Positions 9,320 to 18,900 of a stretch of 54,178 nucleotides of DNA are shown piece by piece. Made by a program: the position numbers and the translations under genes. Each line of letters begins with the position of its first letter. The stretch's first letter is position 1. Source of the stretch: Phycisphaerales bacterium (lineage in GTDB: Bacteria > Planctomycetota > Phycisphaerae > Tepidisphaerales > Tepidisphaeraceae); the NCBI GenBank assembly GCA_025361735.1, contig JANYKD010000131.1, forward strand, positions 1 to 54,178. The letters run 5' to 3'. The notes beneath the pieces are model-generated. The model saw nothing but the letters and a program-made list of their open reading frames with translations. It made no database searches and had not been told where the DNA came from.

Positions 9320-10047
9320 TTGATGCGGCGCCCACGGTGCCCGGACCCACGCCCGGCTCGCTCATCGCCAACCCCAACCTCAATCAGCTCGTTGCCCGGA
9401 TCGGCCTCAATCCCACGACGCCAGAGGACGACTCCCGCTGGTCGGCCGTCACGCCGGACACCACTCGCGTCTATGTCACCGAGCGATTCACGCACACCGT
9501 TGCCGTGCTCGATGCCCAGGCACTGCAGCAGGTCGATGCCGACCGCAGCACGCCCGTCATCGATTCGATTACCTTGCCGGCGGGCGCTGCGCCGTTCGCC
9601 ATCGCCATCGAACCCACCGGCCAATACGCTTTCGTCACCGACGGGCAGGGGGGCCGCATCTATGTCATCGACGTTGACCCGACTTCCTCGACGTTCAACC
9701 AATGGGTCAGCACCATCAATGTTGCGCCCGCCCCGCAAGGCCTGCGCGGCCTCGCCGTCAGCCTCACCGGCAAACGCCTCTACGTCGCTGCCCCCGCGCG
9801 GACAATCTTCAAGCGCGATCCGGCCCTGGGCAACGGCAAATCATCGTCGTTAATATTTCCGGCACCATCGACACTTGGGCACAAATGGCCACCGTCGATG
9901 GCGGCGCTGAAACCTACGGCGTCTCCACCTCGCCGGATCGAAATCACATTCTCTACACCGACCGGCTGGTGGACGCCACTGGCTACAACGTCATCACTGT
10001 GGACGACGCGGAAACCACCTTCACACTATTGCCACCCACACCGATGA
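9310..10047 (+). CDS. Giant surface protein, segment 6: YVTN-type beta-propeller start
   Basis: This is the sixth frame segment. Its useful part is 9310-9840 and begins a second beta-propeller of the YVTN/surface-layer type. The blades read 'TRVYVTERFTHTVAVLDA', 'PFAIAIEPTGQYAFVTD' and 'GLAVSLTGKRLYVAAPA'. Such propellers are common in archaeal and planctomycete surface proteins. After the AAA at 9838-9840 the frame is lost. AAAA would give 'GNGKIIVVNISGTIDTW' and continue into segment 7. The tail to 10047 is out-of-frame translation. Confidence 0.7.
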   Translation: MAVIDAAPTVPGPTPGSLIANPNLNQLVARIGLNPTTPEDDSRWSAVTPDTTRVYVTERFTHTVAVLDAQALQQVDADRSTPVIDSITLPAGAAPFAIAIEPTGQYAFVTDGQGGRIYVIDVDPTSSTFNQWVSTINVAPAPQGLRGLAVSLTGKRLYVAAPARTIFKRDPALGNGKSSSLIFPAPSTLGHKWPPSMAALKPTASPPRRIEITFSTPTGWWTPLATTSSLWTTRKPPSHYCHPHR

Positions 10048-13000
10048 CACTGGGGACGATCTTCGACAGTTTTGATGTCAACGATCCGGCCGGCGTGGTG
10101 GTCACACCCGACGGCACGCTCGGGTTCGCATCAGCTTTCAATCGCTACGTTCCCGACGATGACTCGCACGACCCCGACATCGGCAATTTCAAGGCTCCCG
10201 GTTACCAGCCGGCCGGCGGAAACATCGGCATTATCGTCGATCCGCTTGGCCTCAACGGCGGGCCGAAGCTGGTCGCGGCCACGCGCATGATCCCGTTGAG
10301 TTTTCTCAGCGAACTGGTCCTGTCCAACGATGGCAAATATCTCTATGCCGCCTATCGCGGCTCCAGTGCGGTTTTCATCTTCGACGTGAACGAGATCCGT
10401 CAGACCGTCAACAACACGCCCGCGGCAACGCTCATGAAGCTCCCGGTCGACGATCTGAATCCGGCGATTTACGCCCGCGCCAATTTCCAACTTGCCCGCC
10501 AGCCCAATGGCCTGCCGGCCCTTGATGCCGGTGGCAATCCGTTCTTCCAGATCCCGCCAGGCGCAACCAACGGACCGATCGGCACCACCGGCCTGCCGGG
10601 CGGGCTGTCCATCATGCCCAGTGCCATGCCTCCAGTCTGTTCGGCTAATCTGGCGGATCACTTCTTCGTCAACGACGCGGGCTCCTTTACGCTGGATTTC
10701 GCCAACAACACTCCGCTGCTTGGCGATGATCCTTTCAGCAAGCTCGTCTTCGTCAAGACACTCGCGGACGGACCCAATTTTGCCAGCAACAAGCTCAAGC
10801 TCGCGTTCGTAGGTCCGGTCGATGCGCAGTTGAACGCGTTCGCAACCACCGCCAACACGGATTTCAAGTTCAACAAGGTAACGGCCACCGATTACGAACT
10901 CGTCTTCGATCCATCGCACCTGCCCGCCTTCGGTTCCGTCGAGCTGCGCCAGGACACCGCGGCGATCGTTGATCCCGGCCCGGCGGCGAACAAGATCGGC
11001 CAGATCACGCTGCACGGTACCGCCATCCCGCAGCAGCAGATCCTCTTCCCGTTCGCCGGATTCCGTGATTCCATCAAGGTTCTGGTCGATCGCGATCCCA
11101 CCCAGAAGTTCAACGTTAACGGCACCGACAAGACGATCACCAAATTCGTCGGTGCGGTTCCTGCCGACAGCGCCGATCCGGGAGACCTTCGCAGCGATGA
11201 GCCGGGGTTTCTTCCCCTGGTGCAGACCTTATACGACAGCATCAAAGCCCAGGCGCTGGCGGTCTACGCCCTGCTCAACCCGGGCGGAATCAACCCCATC
11301 GTGTTCCTTGATTCCGCAACCGGCGTCGGCATTCCTTTCGTGTTTGACACGCCGTTGATAAATGGAACCACGCCCCTCACGCCCTCGTCGGCCGCCGGAA
11401 ACAGCGTCGATTTCGAGAAGACAAAATTCCTTGCGGACGTCGCCACCAGTAGCAGGACCTCAGTGCTGCAGGAGGAATTCCGATTCGCCAATGAGATCAA
11501 TAACAGCTACAGCGATCCAGCCGTCGGTCCCGGTTTCCCACCCTTCGGCGGGCTGGTCTTCAACATGGATTATCAGGCTGCGCGCATCGCACCGAGTGCC
11601 TTGGCTGTAACAGACGTCTTCCCGATTCGCGTTGCCAACGCGATGGTACACGAGCTTGGCCACCTGATCGGCATGATGCACATGCGTGGCCCGACCGACA
11701 CGAAAGCTGATGAGTATGTGTGGGGTGATGGCGACGTCATGGGAGATGCCAACACCAGCCTGACCAGTGTCGCGACTTTCCATACCCTTGCCGGTGCGGC
11801 CAAGCTCGCGCTGGGAACCGGACCCACCGATGCCGAGTGGACCGCCGCCTACACGCACTACAGCACGCTGATCAGCCTCGAGCACTACGCGTTCCGCGAG
11901 GAAGGTGTTCCCCTGGAAGACCGGGATCCCGCCACCATCGCCGGCGTGCTCTCTGTTTACGACCGGCCCGTCACCCTGAATGGGTCGTCGCCGGTCCGTG
12001 TCGCTTCGGTTGCACTGCCGCGGACCATTGCCGGCGGCTCAGCCACGACGGCCACCGTGTATCTCTTCAATGACGGCGGCCAGCCGCTCACCATCGACAG
12101 CATTGAACTGCTGGGCGCACCAGCGGGCGTAACGATCCAGAAGCTGCAGGCGATCCAGTTGCCGCGAGTGCTGCCCGCCATCGATATCGATAACCCCGAT
12201 CCCACCGCCGCCACGTTTGCCCTGACTCTCTCGTTCGACCCCGCAACCGTCGGGAACTTCACCGGCTCGCTTCGCATTGTCAGCACGGGCGCATCGCAAT
12301 CGATCATCACGATTCCGATTACAGCCGCGACCATTGCCGCCGTTCCCGCGGCATCCATCGACATGCACGTTGCCAATCTGGGTGCGTTCGGCATTGGCAG
12401 CACTCCCCGCATCGCGGACAATTTCGCCACGATCACCAATACCGGCGGCGCGCCGCTCCATATTTACCTTGTCAGGAACCAGGAGAATTCGAACGAATTC
12501 GCCCTCGCCGGACTTCCGTTCTTCGGCCCCGCCAATCCGCTTACCATCGCCGCGGGACAATCGCTGGACTTCGATCTTGCATGGGCTGCTGCGAAGCCCG
12601 GCCTGCAACGCGGCACTTTCCAGATCGTCACCGACGACCTCGCCAACCCGCTGCTCACGTTCCATGTCGTGGCCACCGGCATCAGCGATCTGCTCTCGCA
12701 GGCGCAGATCGCCAACAACGCCATCGCTCTTGTCGATCCGTTCACTGGCCAGCTTCTCGCCCGAACTAAAGCCGACGCCGCAGGCAATTTCGCTCTGGAC
12801 GTTCCACCGGACAAGCCGTTCGAGATCATCTACTTCGATCCCGCCAGCGGCCTCGTGTCACATCAATGTGGCACAGCTTCGTCGCAGGGCGAGGTCACCG
12901 ACCTGCCGCTCCCTTCTTACACCGGCTCCACCGCGCCCGACACCGACAACGACGGCCTCCCGGACGACATCGAACTGGCCATTGGCACCAATCTCAACGA

Positions 13001-14687
13001 CACCGACACCAACGACGACGGCATCGACGATTTCGTCGCGATCCAGACCGGCGGCGAGCCGATCCTGCACAATTTCGACAATCCGAGTGCCGGAGTCACC
13101 GGCACCACATCGCCGCTTGTCGTATCCCCGCCCACGGCCTCGCCGATTCCGGCCTTGGCGCCGAACCCGGTTCCGGTCGCCGTGCCTGCTGACGACAAGC
13201 CGGCCGCAGGCTCAACACCCAAGACGAGCAGCGGCGTCAGCGTCCAGGCTGATCCCGTCCCTTCGCTCGTCAACGGCAATTTCTCGGTGAGCGATCCTGC
13301 TGCAACTGGCTTCGGGTGGAATGCCAGGGGCAACACGTTTGTAGACGCCGCGGGTCGCGCGGTCCTGGGCGAAGGCGGCACGCTCGTCGCCGGTCTCTCA
13401 CAGACGTTCACACTTCCCGCCGGTGCCCGGCACCTCCGCTTCACGCTCAGCAGCGCCGCTTTCCTCGCCAACCCCAGCGGTCCGCCCGATGCGTTTGAAG
13501 TCGCGCTGCTTGACGCCGTGTCGCTCGCGCCCGTCGCGGGCGTCGCCCCTGCCTTTGCCGGTTCGGATGCGCTGCTGAATATCCAAGCCTCCGGCCAGGC
13601 CTCCTTTGCCGCGGGGATTCTCCTCGACGGCAAGGCCCCCGGGGGCACTATTTCCCTCCAGCAACCTCACCTGGTCGACATCGATCTCTTCGGCATTGCG
13701 GCCGGGTCGCAACTCACCGTCTATTTTGACATGCTCGGCTTCGGCGCCGATGGCTCATCCGTCACCATCGACGATGTGCAAGTCATTGGCGATGCGCTCC
13801 CCGACACGACCCCGCCGCAACTGCTGCTCCCGGCCATCATCAACGACGGCCTGATCCAACATTCGTCGATCTTCAAGGTGCAGTTCAGCTTCAGTGAGAA
13901 CGTCGCGACTTCGCTTGACCTCGCCGACCTGCAACTTATCCGCGTCGGCTCCGGTCCCGTCAGCCTCGCCGGTGGGTCCATTTCGCTTGATGCCGACGGC
14001 AAGGTCGCCACCCTTGTGCTCTCGGGAGTCGCCATGCCCGATGGTGACTATCAGCTGCGCATTCTGCCGGATTCAATCACCGACCCGGCCGGCAACTCGC
14101 TCGATGTCGATGGCGACGGTATCGGCGATCGCGGCACCGGAAGATTCGCGGCGGTCGGCTTCTTCAAACTTGCCGGCGACGCCGATGCCAGTAGCCAGGT
14201 GGATGCCCTGGATATGCTGGTCGTCCGCAAATCTCTCGGTTTCACCAGCGGCGATCCAGGCTTCGATGCCAATGCCGATCTCGATGGCAACGCCACGGTC
14301 AACACCGATGATCTCGACATCATCGTCGCGAACCTGACGCATGCGCGAGACGGCTCGCAGGGCCCCACCTCCGTGGTATCGCCGTTTGCCGTATCGGACA
14401 CGCCCCATCCCTCGCCAGTGGCGCCGCCGCGCAGCGATGTAACTGCATCAGCTTTTGCGAATTCCCGGCCAATCAGCCTTCCGCCGGCGACGGCCCCGTC
14501 GATCGTCACGGGAGTTCCCCCGTCCGTCGCCAAGCATGCCGCACCGCTCAAGGCCAAACCCAAACCCAAAGTCAAACCCAAGGCCAAACCAAAGCCGCAG
14601 CCCAGGCATCCAGCGCACGTCACCAAGGCTCGTGCTCAGTTATTCAATCACCAACGACCGATCAAGCGTCCCGCGGCTCACGTTTGA
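9840..14687 (+). CDS. Giant surface protein, segment 7: propeller, metzincin motif, dockerin-like C-terminus
   Basis: This is the C-terminal segment, about 1,615 codons, ending at TGA 14685-14687. It completes the propeller (to about 10450). It then holds a metalloprotease-like region with HELGHLIGMMH at 11649-11681, which fits the metzincin signature HExxHxxGxxH exactly, and a possible Met-turn 'DVMGD' about 25 residues later. Two HYDIN/ASPM-like sandwiches follow at about 12000-12690. Next come a carboxypeptidase-regulatory-like strand, thrombospondin-3-type Asp-rich calcium repeats at about 12939-13035, and a lectin-like 'GNFSVSDPAATGFGW' sandwich at about 13270-13790. A Big-5-like domain is followed by two dockerin-like EF-hand repeats (about 14173-14340) and a Pro/Lys-rich tail. 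The protein is probably exported and surface-bound. Proteolytic activity is inferred from the motif only. Confidence 0.8.
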   Translation: MIVVNISGTIDTWAQMATVDGGAETYGVSTSPDRNHILYTDRLVDATGYNVITVDDAETTFTLLPPTPMTLGTIFDSFDVNDPAGVVVTPDGTLGFASAFNRYVPDDDSHDPDIGNFKAPGYQPAGGNIGIIVDPLGLNGGPKLVAATRMIPLSFLSELVLSNDGKYLYAAYRGSSAVFIFDVNEIRQTVNNTPAATLMKLPVDDLNPAIYARANFQLARQPNGLPALDAGGNPFFQIPPGATNGPIGTTGLPGGLSIMPSAMPPVCSANLADHFFVNDAGSFTLDFANNTPLLGDDPFSKLVFVKTLADGPNFASNKLKLAFVGPVDAQLNAFATTANTDFKFNKVTATDYELVFDPSHLPAFGSVELRQDTAAIVDPGPAANKIGQITLHGTAIPQQQILFPFAGFRDSIKVLVDRDPTQKFNVNGTDKTITKFVGAVPADSADPGDLRSDEPGFLPLVQTLYDSIKAQALAVYALLNPGGINPIVFLDSATGVGIPFVFDTPLINGTTPLTPSSAAGNSVDFEKTKFLADVATSSRTSVLQEEFRFANEINNSYSDPAVGPGFPPFGGLVFNMDYQAARIAPSALAVTDVFPIRVANAMVHELGHLIGMMHMRGPTDTKADEYVWGDGDVMGDANTSLTSVATFHTLAGAAKLALGTGPTDAEWTAAYTHYSTLISLEHYAFREEGVPLEDRDPATIAGVLSVYDRPVTLNGSSPVRVASVALPRTIAGGSATTATVYLFNDGGQPLTIDSIELLGAPAGVTIQKLQAIQLPRVLPAIDIDNPDPTAATFALTLSFDPATVGNFTGSLRIVSTGASQSIITIPITAATIAAVPAASIDMHVANLGAFGIGSTPRIADNFATITNTGGAPLHIYLVRNQENSNEFALAGLPFFGPANPLTIAAGQSLDFDLAWAAAKPGLQRGTFQIVTDDLANPLLTFHVVATGISDLLSQAQIANNAIALVDPFTGQLLARTKADAAGNFALDVPPDKPFEIIYFDPASGLVSHQCGTASSQGEVTDLPLPSYTGSTAPDTDNDGLPDDIELAIGTNLNDTDTNDDGIDDFVAIQTGGEPILHNFDNPSAGVTGTTSPLVVSPPTASPIPALAPNPVPVAVPADDKPAAGSTPKTSSGVSVQADPVPSLVNGNFSVSDPAATGFGWNARGNTFVDAAGRAVLGEGGTLVAGLSQTFTLPAGARHLRFTLSSAAFLANPSGPPDAFEVALLDAVSLAPVAGVAPAFAGSDALLNIQASGQASFAAGILLDGKAPGGTISLQQPHLVDIDLFGIAAGSQLTVYFDMLGFGADGSSVTIDDVQVIGDALPDTTPPQLLLPAIINDGLIQHSSIFKVQFSFSENVATSLDLADLQLIRVGSGPVSLAGGSISLDADGKVATLVLSGVAMPDGDYQLRILPDSITDPAGNSLDVDGDGIGDRGTGRFAAVGFFKLAGDADASSQVDALDMLVVRKSLGFTSGDPGFDANADLDGNATVNTDDLDIIVANLTHARDGSQGPTSVVSPFAVSDTPHPSPVAPPRSDVTASAFANSRPISLPPATAPSIVTGVPPSVAKHAAPLKAKPKPKVKPKAKPKPQPRHPAHVTKARAQLFNHQRPIKRPAAHV

Positions 14688-14740
14688 TGTCCTGACGATG
14701 ATTGGATAGCCTCAAGAACAACCGCGTAAGATGATGCACT

Positions 14741-15769
14741 ATGATTCCCATCCGCGCATACAAGCCTCGCGCCTTTTCCATCTCCCGCCGCTCGTTTCTC
14801 CACGCGTCCTTCGCCTCCGTTGTCGCCAGCGCCGTGCTGCCCCGGCTTGCTGGCGCTGCGACACCGGCCGGGGCCGCACCGAAGGTTGACGGCGCCCTGG
14901 TGACGCTGCCCAACAAAGGCACGCTGTACATTGCCAACGACTTTCATACCCGTCACGCCGACTTTGCCCGCTGGCTCCAGAAGACCGACCTCGTCGCCAG
15001 ACTCAGATCCACGGACGACACGTACGGTCTGGTTCTCGGCGATATCTGCGACAAGAAGCCGCTGGACACCGAGGCTGAAGATGGGGGTGATGTCCGCATG
15101 CTCGACAAGGTCCGCGAAATCCAGGCCGGCCCCGGCGGCGACCGCCTGATCTTCATCCTCGGCAACCACGAATACGAAGCCATCCGCATCCACGACGCCA
15201 TGAAGAAGCAACTCGGCCTCACCCCCGAAAACCAGGCCCGCCTCGTCCGGGCCCTCTACAACAGCGCGGACGGCGACTTCTTCCGGCAGTGGAACTGCAT
15301 CGAGCGCATTACCGACGAACATGTCGCATACCTCAAAACCCTCCCGTTGGCCGTTTCCTGTGCCAACGGCCTGCTCGCGCTCCATGCGGGCCCGGCGATC
15401 AGTGCCAAGACACCCAAGGACATTGCCCAGCGCGACGCCAAATCCGAGGCCGACCTCGTCTGGCGCCGCCCCATCCCCGACTACGACCATGCCCAACCTG
15501 AAGAACACGCCTACGACTCCAAGGACGTCGACGCCTTCCTCAAGCTGATGAACAGCCATGTGATGGTGGTCGGCCACACTCCTCTGCTTTCCCTCCCGAA
15601 GGCTTGGTGCCGAGACGGTCTGGCGCGAGTCGGCGAGCACGCCGTGGTCATGGCTGCGAGTTACGGCAGCCTTCCCCAACAGAAGAATTACCTCAAGATC
15701 GACCTCGCCACCCCATACACATCCAGCACCGATCTGAAGGTCAATCGCGAGATCATCCCCAACATGTAG
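14741..15769 (+). CDS. TAT-exported calcineurin-like metallophosphatase
   Basis: A 342-aa metallophosphoesterase of the Ser/Thr protein-phosphatase type. The N-terminus carries a twin-arginine signal ('SRRSFLHASF', then a hydrophobic stretch ending 'PRLAGA' near residue 40), so the mature enzyme should act outside the cytoplasm. The metal-binding motifs are all visible in order: 'DFHTR' (about residue 67), 'LGDICDK' (about 101), 'LGNHEYEA' (about 138), 'LHAGP' (about 215) and 'VVGHTP' (about 275). The ATG at 14741 gives a well-placed signal peptide. It starts 53 bp after the giant surface gene on the same strand, so they may be co-transcribed. The substrate is unknown; the motif spacing resembles planctomycete and bacterial PPP-like phosphatases. 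Confidence 0.85.
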   Translation: MIPIRAYKPRAFSISRRSFLHASFASVVASAVLPRLAGAATPAGAAPKVDGALVTLPNKGTLYIANDFHTRHADFARWLQKTDLVARLRSTDDTYGLVLGDICDKKPLDTEAEDGGDVRMLDKVREIQAGPGGDRLIFILGNHEYEAIRIHDAMKKQLGLTPENQARLVRALYNSADGDFFRQWNCIERITDEHVAYLKTLPLAVSCANGLLALHAGPAISAKTPKDIAQRDAKSEADLVWRRPIPDYDHAQPEEHAYDSKDVDAFLKLMNSHVMVVGHTPLLSLPKAWCRDGLARVGEHAVVMAASYGSLPQQKNYLKIDLATPYTSSTDLKVNREIIPNM

Positions 15770-15976
15770 AGGCGATTTCGGCCATCTTGGTAATCAGGCG
15801 GCGATATTCGCCAGCACTTCGCATGGCTGCTATTTGGCGTGCGTTTCAGTCATTTCCAAACCAGATTGATAACGCCGACGTTGATCGCTTTGCGTGAGGC
15901 TAACGAATCCGAACTGGTTTGACATCCGCCTCCTCCAGCGAGACTATCTCAACGCATTTCGCGCTCCAAAGACGTT

Positions 15977-18900
15977 ATGGCCACAATACCCCAAACAGGC
16001 AGACCGGGCGAAGCGACGTCGGCGTACAATCGACTCTGGCTGGAAGCCAGACTGCGCGAGGTTGAACCATCGCTGGTACTCGTTCCCGCATGGCTGCTGC
16101 AGAACATCATCGCACTGGATCGTGGATTTGCTGTGGGGGCGTTCGCTGTGCCTCATCGCGAGATTCACCTCATCGATCGCCGGCGACTTCTCAAACTGGC
16201 CCAGGATGACAACCTGCCGCTTTCCGCCGATTTGCCCGACGTTCCGGTGCTGATCCTGCTTGCCCGCTCCGAATTCGCCGGGCGTGAGCATCAACCAACC
16301 GCCCGCGTGCTGCGGCACTATTGGCAACTGCTTTTCCACGCGCGCCTGGATGCGGAATTCCAGCGTGCGCTGTCCGCCTCATCGTGCGATGTCGCCGCTG
16401 TCCACGCTCGAATCGAGCGAATTGGCCGGGGCGTTTTCAACGAGGCCCGCTTTGTCCTGCATCGCGAACGATATCTCGGCCACGGTGCGGATGAGCGGGA
16501 AACCTACCGCGAGTTCGCGGCGGTCTACTTGGAGTTCCACCATTTCCGCCCTGATTTGCTGCCCGTCTACTTTCCCGCAATCCAGGATCCATCGGCCGTC
16601 CTCGCCGCTCTGTCGGCCGACGTGAATTCCGCACAACTTCTGGAACAAACCCGAGCCGCCGGTGCCGATAATGCCGTTGCCGAGACGGAGTTGCTGCTCT
16701 CGTCAAAACTCCAGGCCAGCCAACTTCCCGACCCCGTCGCGGGGCGCCGTCGAATTACCCGCGATGCCCGACGCAGCCCGCAACTGCTGGCCAAAGCCCG
16801 GCACGCCGCGTCCGCCGGCAATGATGTTGGTGCCGCGGTTCTGCGTTTGCGCGTGTATCGCACCGCATCCCATGACAAGGCGATCTACAATTCCGCCATC
16901 GAGGATTTGCATCGGCTCGTCGACCGGCTCACGGCCGCTCTGCAACTGGTACCGGAGGCGGCCAATGGTTGGCGGGAGGTTCTCACCGTCATCCTCGCCC
17001 ATAGCGCCCGCGGTTGGTGGAATCCACAAGCCAGACTGCTCTACGACCTGCAGAAGGTGTGCGTCTACCACGAGAAGGAAATCTATTCGGTCGGCGTCGT
17101 GCTGTGGCTGCTGGAGTTCGGCCGCCGTCCACTGTGTCGTCCCCAGCCCGGGCAGCGCCTGGTGCTGATGGGCAAATCCCTGCGTTCCGCCCTGGGCCGG
17201 GTTTCCAGGGTGAGGCTCGCGCCACAGCAACGACGCGAGTTGACACAACTGCTCCACGATGCCTTGGAACACGTCGAATCCCGCCTGCGCCAGGCGGCGC
17301 GTCCGGTCATCAACGAAACCCTGGATGCAGGCGGGTTGCATCCCACGGACGCCGTCGAAGAGGTGGCTCGCCAGAAGCTGACCGAGGAACTCATCGATCG
17401 CCTGGCCGATCGCGGGTTTCTCACGTTCGGCGACCTTCGCGATGGCATCGCCCGCAACCAGATCAAGTTCGATGATGTGTCGCGATCCCTTCGCAGCTTC
17501 GGCGGCGATCCTTTGCTCCGCATCGATCGCCGCCTGGCCGATTCCCTGGATGGTGTCTACCATCGCGCGGAGGTCTACCTTCGGTTCTTCCAGCGCGGCA
17601 GCTCTCTGTTCTTCGGCACGCGCCTCGGTCGCTTTCTCACTCGAACCCTCCTCATGCCTGTGGGTGGATCGTTCCTGATCATGGAGGCGCTCGATCACAC
17701 CATCTTCCTGGTTATCCGCAAGCTGACCGGCCACGAATGGATCAGGATGAGTTGGCTGGAAGAGTATGACAGCGCTCCGTTGGGGCGATTCCTGATCGAC
17801 AACGTCAACGTCCTGATCCTGGCCCTGATCCTGGTCGGGGTCTTGAACTGGCCGGCGTTTCGAGCCGTCACCGGCCGCGCATGTCGTCTCGTCGGGCATG
17901 CCCTCTGGTCCATCTGCATCGACATCCCGTGTCGCTTGGCAAAGCATCCCTGGATACTCTCGATTACCAGAAGCCGCACGGTCCGGCTGTTGCTGCGCGG
18001 CATCGCCAAGCCCCTCTGCGTCGCACTCTTCGTTGTATCGTTGCTGCCTCGAACAGCGTCGCCGAGCACGCGCTGGATGGTGGCCAGCGGAGTATTTGGC
18101 ATTGCGAATATCCTGTTTAACATCCGCGCCGGACGCGCTCTCGAGCAGGCGGTCATTCACTGGCTGGGGGGGCTGGCCAATCGCCTCTCGGTGGAAGTGA
18201 TCGCCGATCTCTTTCTGCGCGTCAGCCATTTTTTTCGGCGCCGGCTGGAAGATTTTGATCGCATGGTCTACGCCGTCGATGAGTGGCTGCGCTTCCGCGC
18301 CAGGCAAAGCAACACCGCGTTCATCGCCAAGGCTGCGATCGGCGTCCCCTGGTTCTACTTTTCCTATTTCACGCGTTTTGCGGTGAACCTGCTGGTCGAG
18401 CCGCAGATCAATCCGATCAAGCATTTCCCGGTCGTTACCGTGTCGCACAAACTCGTGCTTCCCCAGGTGAAATTGGTGGCCGATGGGTTGCACCAGCTTG
18501 GGCTGAACGCCGTGCGGGCCGGCTCCATGGCCGCTACGATCGTCACGGTGATCCCGGGCATTTTTGGGTTCCTGGCATGGGAACTCCGCGCCAACTGGCA
18601 GCTCTATCGCGCCAATGCCTCTCCTTCCCTCAAGCCTGTTCCCATTGGCAGCCACGGCGAAACGATGCGACGACTGCTGCATCCAGGTTTCCATTCCGGC
18701 ACCGTTCCCAAACTCTTTGCCCGCCTCCGCCATGCCCAACGCCACGCCCATGACACCGGTCGCGCGGAGGAGGCGGCTCATTCCACCATTCACAAACAAC
18801 TGGAGGCCGCCGAACATGTGCGCGAGGCGGTCGCCCATTTCATCGAACGCGAGTTGATCTCGCTGCTGAACCAGCATCCCGCGTGGCAGAGCGCCCCCAT

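Noticed and set aside
1032-9840. Programmed ribosomal frameshifting in the giant gene
   Set aside because: The six sites have different sequences, five need a base added and one needs a base removed, and no slippery heptamer with a downstream stem is evident. Base errors or decay explain them better.
15894-16253. Short plus-strand ORF before the 1158-aa protein
   Set aside because: Most of it overlaps the start of the large protein in another frame, and its sequence has no family or signal.
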